In this document: piece after piece, positions 61,463 through 64,000 of the stretch
Layout of the letters: every line of letters begins with the position of its first letter
Position numbering within the stretch: the stretch's first letter is position 1
DNA from: Prevotella sp. UBA2739
GTDB taxonomy: Bacteria; Bacteroidota; Bacteroidia; Bacteroidales; Bacteroidaceae
NCBI GenBank assembly: GCA_002353525.1
Contig: DEJV01000033.1
Span: 13,243 to 77,242, forward strand
Direction of reading: 5' to 3'
DNA: 64,000 nucleotides
The notes under the pieces: generated by a model
Databases searched by the model: none
What the model was told of the DNA's origin: nothing
What the model saw: only the letters and a program-made list of their open reading frames with translations
Made by a program: the position numbers and the translations under genes

Positions 61463-62236
61463 TCAGTCTGCCAGTTCCTGGGCAATGAATTTCTCCAGTT
61501 GTTCAGCCGACAGGCGCAGGTGGAAATGTCCGCCGATGGCAGCCGAGATGCGGCCGGTTTCCTCCGAAACGACAATGGCCAGGGCGTCACTCTCCTGCGA
61601 GATGCCCATGGCGGCACGGTGGCGCAGTCCCAGCTCCTTCGGTATGTTCAGGTCGTGGCTCACCGGCAGAATGCAGCCTGCCGCTTTGATGCGCTTGCCC
61701 GCAATGATCATGGCGCCGTCGTGCAGGGGCGAGTTCTTAAAGAAGATGTTCTCTATCAGCCGTTGGTTGATGAGAGCGTCTATCCGGTCGCCCGTCTCCA
61801 TGATGCTGTTCAGCGGGGTGTGCCGTTCTATCACGATGAGGGCGCCCACCTTGTTTTTCGCCATGCTCATGCAAGCCATCACGATGGGCATGATGGTCTC
61901 TTTGTCGCGTTTCACCTCCTTCTCCTTGTGCGAGGCGAAGATGCTCATCAGGTTCTTCACCTGCCGGTGAGTGCCCAGCGTATAGAGGAACTTCCTGATT
62001 TCTTCCTGAAACAGCACGATGAGGGCAATCACTCCCACGCTCACCAGCTTGTCCAAGATGCTGCCCAGCAAGCGCATCTCCAGCACCTGGCTCACCAGCA
62101 GCCACACCACGATGAATATCAATATGCCACTGAACACATTCAGCGACCGTGAATCGCGCATTACGCGGTAGATGTAGAACAGCATCACCGCCACCAGCAC
62201 AATGTCGATAAAGTCTTTTATTCCAAATTCAAACAT
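61463..62236 (-). CDS. cdaA: Diadenylate cyclase, CdaA type
   Basis: A 257-residue membrane enzyme making c-di-AMP from two ATP. Three N-terminal helices (DIVLVAVMLFYIYRVM, FSGILIFIVVWLLVSQVL, VSVGVIALIVLFQEEIRKFL) are followed by the DAC domain with the two signature motifs LHDGAMII and LGLRHRAAMGISQ, and VSEETGRISAAIGG. c-di-AMP controls potassium and osmotic balance and wall homeostasis. It lies 137 bp after folP on the same strand, a pairing seen in other Bacteroidetes. Confidence 0.96.
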   Translation of the reverse strand: MFEFGIKDFIDIVLVAVMLFYIYRVMRDSRSLNVFSGILIFIVVWLLVSQVLEMRLLGSILDKLVSVGVIALIVLFQEEIRKFLYTLGTHRQVKNLMSIFASHKEKEVKRDKETIMPIVMACMSMAKNKVGALIVIERHTPLNSIMETGDRIDALINQRLIENIFFKNSPLHDGAMIIAGKRIKAAGCILPVSHDLNIPKELGLRHRAAMGISQESDALAIVVSEETGRISAAIGGHFHLRLSAEQLEKFIAQELAD

Positions 62237-62273
62237 ATCTGTCGTTGTTTTGTTTCTTGTCGAAGGGCGAATG

Positions 62274-62337
62274 ATCGAAATGTCGTAATATCGAGATATC
62301 GAACTATCGAAATATCGAGCTATCGGACTATCGAGGG
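62274..62337. repeat. 8-bp ATCGARNT repeat array (eight units)
   Basis: Eight consecutive octamers: ATCGAAAT, GTCGTAAT, ATCGAGAT, ATCGAACT, ATCGAAAT, ATCGAGCT, ATCGGACT, ATCGAGGG. Immediately after comes GGTACGAAGGTGCGAGAATAC, shared (up to a few bases) with the arm at 22856-22886. It fills the gap between folP and cdaA. Confidence 0.9.
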
Positions 62338-62373
62338 TACGAAGGTGCGAGAATACCTTTTTCGATTGAGCCT

Positions 62374-63243
62374 TCAGTTCCCGTTGTCGTTCCCGTTCCC
62401 GTTAACGTTCCCGTACAAAGTAACCGCCTCTACGGCCTCTTTCACGTCGTGTACCCTCAGGATGCTTGCGCCCTTCATCAGGGCGATGGCGTGGAGCGCC
62501 GTCGTGCCGTTGAGACTTGTCTCAGGTGTGCCGCCCAGCACCTTATATATCATCGACTTCCGCGACACCCCTACCAGCAAGGGCAGGCCCAGCGCCTTCA
62601 ACTTGTCCAGTTCGCCCAGCAGCCGGTAGTTCTGCTCCAGCGTCTTGCCGAAGCCGAAGCCAGGGTCTAGCACCACGTCCTTCACGCCCAGCTCGCGCAA
62701 CTGCTGCAGCTTCATTGACATGCTGATGAGCGTGTCGGCCAGCGTCGGTTGTACCGACATCAGCACATAGGGTACGCCTAGTCGTGCCACCATCTCGAAC
62801 ATCGCCGGCACCTCGCTCGAGCCATTGCCGTCGCTGTCGGTCAGCCGTTTGCCGGCAATACCCGTCACGCCGCCCTCGCTCACGTCGTTGATGATGTCGG
62901 CACCATACTCCTCTACGGCCATGCGAGCCACCATCGGCCGGAATGTGTCTACCGACACGATGGCCTGCGGCTGACAGCGTCGCACGATGCGCAGTCCCGT
63001 CCGCAGCCGTTCCATCTCTTCCTCCTCGCTGACGAAGGTGGCGTCTGGTCGTGTGGAGAATGCTCCCACGTCAATCATCGTGCCTCCTTCCTCCACTATC
63101 TGGTCGGCGCGTCTGGCGATGTCGGCCTCAGTCTGTTGCCTGCTTCCCTCATAGAATGAGTCGGGTGTCACGTTCAGGATGCCCATCACCCGTGGTGTTG
63201 TCAGGTCCACCAGTTGCCCTCTTATTTGTATGTATTGTTCCAT
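62374..63243 (-). CDS. folP: Dihydropteroate synthase
   Basis: Joins p-aminobenzoate to the pterin pyrophosphate in folate synthesis; sulfonamide target. A 289-residue protein from the ATG at 63243, since the ATG at 63273 lies upstream of the promoter. Motifs: MGILNVTPDSFYEGSR, MIDVGAFSTRPDA (pterin loop), VSVDTFRP, DIINDVSEGG, LDPGFGFGKTLEQNY, VGVSRKSMI. The last residues, NVNGNGNDNGN, come from a 6-bp CGTTCC-type repeat (about 62376-62412) and are not part of the enzyme fold. Confidence 0.96.
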   Translation of the reverse strand: MEQYIQIRGQLVDLTTPRVMGILNVTPDSFYEGSRQQTEADIARRADQIVEEGGTMIDVGAFSTRPDATFVSEEEEMERLRTGLRIVRRCQPQAIVSVDTFRPMVARMAVEEYGADIINDVSEGGVTGIAGKRLTDSDGNGSSEVPAMFEMVARLGVPYVLMSVQPTLADTLISMSMKLQQLRELGVKDVVLDPGFGFGKTLEQNYRLLGELDKLKALGLPLLVGVSRKSMIYKVLGGTPETSLNGTTALHAIALMKGASILRVHDVKEAVEAVTLYGNVNGNGNDNGN

Positions 63244-63250
63244 GTCGTTG

Positions 63251-63258
63251 CAAAGATA
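63251..63258 (-). promoter_or_regulatory. folP -7 box, near-leaderless
   Basis: TATCTTTGCA on the minus strand; seven bases lie between the box and the ATG at 63243, so the transcript starts at or just before the start codon. Confidence 0.65.
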
Positions 63259-63273
63259 ATCAAAATTTTCCAT

Positions 63274-63665
63274 ATCACCGTATGCGTTAAGGAATTTAAA
63301 TTAAAGATTGAGAATTGAGAATTGAGGATAGACCGCAACGCGGTCGCCGCTCAGTAACCGTGGGTACGAGCGCAGCGAGCACCTACGGATGTAGGATGTC
63401 ACTGGCCTGCACCCTGGAGGGGGGTGCCCGCTACGCTCAAGGCACTCTTCACATTTGTGTCCTAGTCCTCAAGCCGTGAGGCCAATTATCAATTGTCAAT
63501 TATCAATTATCAATTACCGATCGTTCTCCATCCTCCATTTATAAAATTTCTTGTTTTACGCAATAATCCTTGTTTTCCGTAGTTATTATGATAGCGGCGT
63601 TACGCTTGCGACAGGTAATTGAACAGTGTTTTTAAAGTTATAATTTCATTTTATTAGGTATCATC
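63274..63665. other. 392-bp gene-free region with hairpins and short repeats
   Basis: It holds GATTGAGAATTGAGAATTGAG (about 63306-63326), a GC-rich hairpin-forming stretch (CCGTGGGT at about 63358 pairing with ACCTACGG at about 63389, around CGAGCGCAGCGAGC), and an AATTATCAATTGTC-type 14-bp repeat (about 63483-63520). The AT-rich last 120 bases probably carry the control region of the ORF at 63666. No tRNA or protein gene seen. Confidence 0.65.
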
Positions 63666-64000
63666 ATGATGAACTTAAATTCTGTATTATCATTCTTTGG
63701 CTATAAGCTAGTCAAGAACGGTGCCCCTGCCAGCACACCTGCAAAGGCAGCAACCCCAACCACGTCACAAACCCCACAAACGACTCCGTCCCCTGTGACA
63801 GTCCTGTCCCCGTCCTCAACCCCGTCAGGCCAGTTGTCATCGCCATCTTCGAGTCCGTCAGGCCAGTTATCATCGCCATCTTTGAGTCCGTCAGGCCAGT
63901 TACCGTTATCGTTAACGTTAACGTCCTCAACCCCGTCTCCGCGCTCTTCTGCCGCACCTAAAAGGCGGCAGAAGAACGCGGAGCTCCCCCTTCGCGTCGC
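63666..64000 (+). CDS. Ser/Pro/Thr-rich repeat ORF, truncated at window end
   Basis: An open frame from ATG 63666 (or 63669) that runs to the last base, at least 111 codons. After MMNLNSVLSFFGYKLVKNGA the sequence is low complexity: Thr/Pro/Gln, then two and a half copies of an 11-residue unit PSGQLSSPSSS (33-bp DNA repeats at 63822, 63855 and 63888), a SLTLTSS stretch from a CGTTAA repeat, and a basic PKRRQKNAELPLRV end. It may be the linker at the start of a larger protein. No family recognised. The opposite-strand ORF here (63712-63957) is a shadow of the repeat. Confidence 0.5.
   Translation, partial: MMNLNSVLSFFGYKLVKNGAPASTPAKAATPTTSQTPQTTPSPVTVLSPSSTPSGQLSSPSSSPSGQLSSPSLSPSGQLPLSLTLTSSTPSPRSSAAPKRRQKNAELPLRV

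Noticed and set aside
63712..63957. Minus-strand ORF with TGLTDSKMAM repeats
   Set aside because: It is the complement of the 33-bp repeats; the plus-strand frame has a better start context and AT-rich upstream region.

Overview
The window looks like a chromosomal segment of a Bacteroidales bacterium, most likely a Prevotella-like member of the Prevotellaceae. The evidence is four SusC/SusD pairs' worth of outer-membrane import genes (three complete pairs), an ECF sigma/FecR pair, a propeller/AraC-type polysaccharide regulator, Bacteroidetes-type promoters (TTTG, about 19-21 bp, TAnnTTTG), weak Shine-Dalgarno sequences, many lipoproteins with an LxxC-type lipobox, and moderate GC. There are no transposases, integrases, phage genes, rRNA or CRISPR arrays.

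Layout. 1-1790: the 3' part of an M1 aminopeptidase. 1833-15077: an ECF sigma factor facing a ten-gene plus-strand operon (FecR anti-sigma, STN-containing SusC, SusD, a lipoprotein that looks like a catalytically dead relative of the HExxH import-associated lipoproteins, a FISUMP lipoprotein, a DUF4105/Lnb-like protein, an InlB-like secreted protein and two TlpA-type thioredoxins). It reads as a cell-surface-signalled import system with periplasmic thiol chemistry; its substrate is unknown. 15648-20693: purL followed closely by a split chromate-transporter pair. 20730-22829: a GH43 enzyme. 23025-30585: dgt and dut diverge, then the conserved dut / TPR lipoprotein / DUF4292 / EnvC-like series, then a convergent M20 deacetylase. 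30688-38193: acyl-CoA ligase, prfB, a tiny membrane protein, a CYTH protein, two tandem sodium symporters and a helix-hairpin-helix protein. 38265-41923: an Ntn hydrolase, tRNA-Pro, tRNA-Phe and murF. 42078-61280: a minus-strand polysaccharide utilisation locus, predicted to target arabinan (regulator, LamG-repeat lipoprotein, SusC, SusD, SusC, SusD, two GH43 enzymes). 61463-63243: cdaA and folP. 63666 to the end: a truncated repeat-rich ORF.

How the parts work together. In the first import locus the STN domain of SusC, FecR and the sigma factor form a classical trans-envelope switch. In the second, the regulator carries a sensor propeller, Y_Y_Y domain, one membrane helix and an AraC domain but no kinase or receiver. 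A pair of 14-bp direct repeats 21 bp apart sits immediately upstream of the promoter of the operon and is a good candidate for its operator.

The most unusual signal is non-coding. Many operon boundaries hold arrays of short repeats with strictly kept periods (8, 10, 14, 22 and 32 bp). Two loci 25 kb apart (15192-15487 and 40265-40480) carry the same composite: six 22-bp units built from a 15-bp palindrome TACCAAnnnTTGGTA plus a 7-bp spacer, followed in the same orientation by TAGACAC motifs every 32 bp. A third array (40057-40115) keeps the 22-bp architecture with a different palindrome. Similar short-period sequence has also entered coding sequence (fecR, the TPR lipoprotein, the folP tail, and the ORF at the window end).
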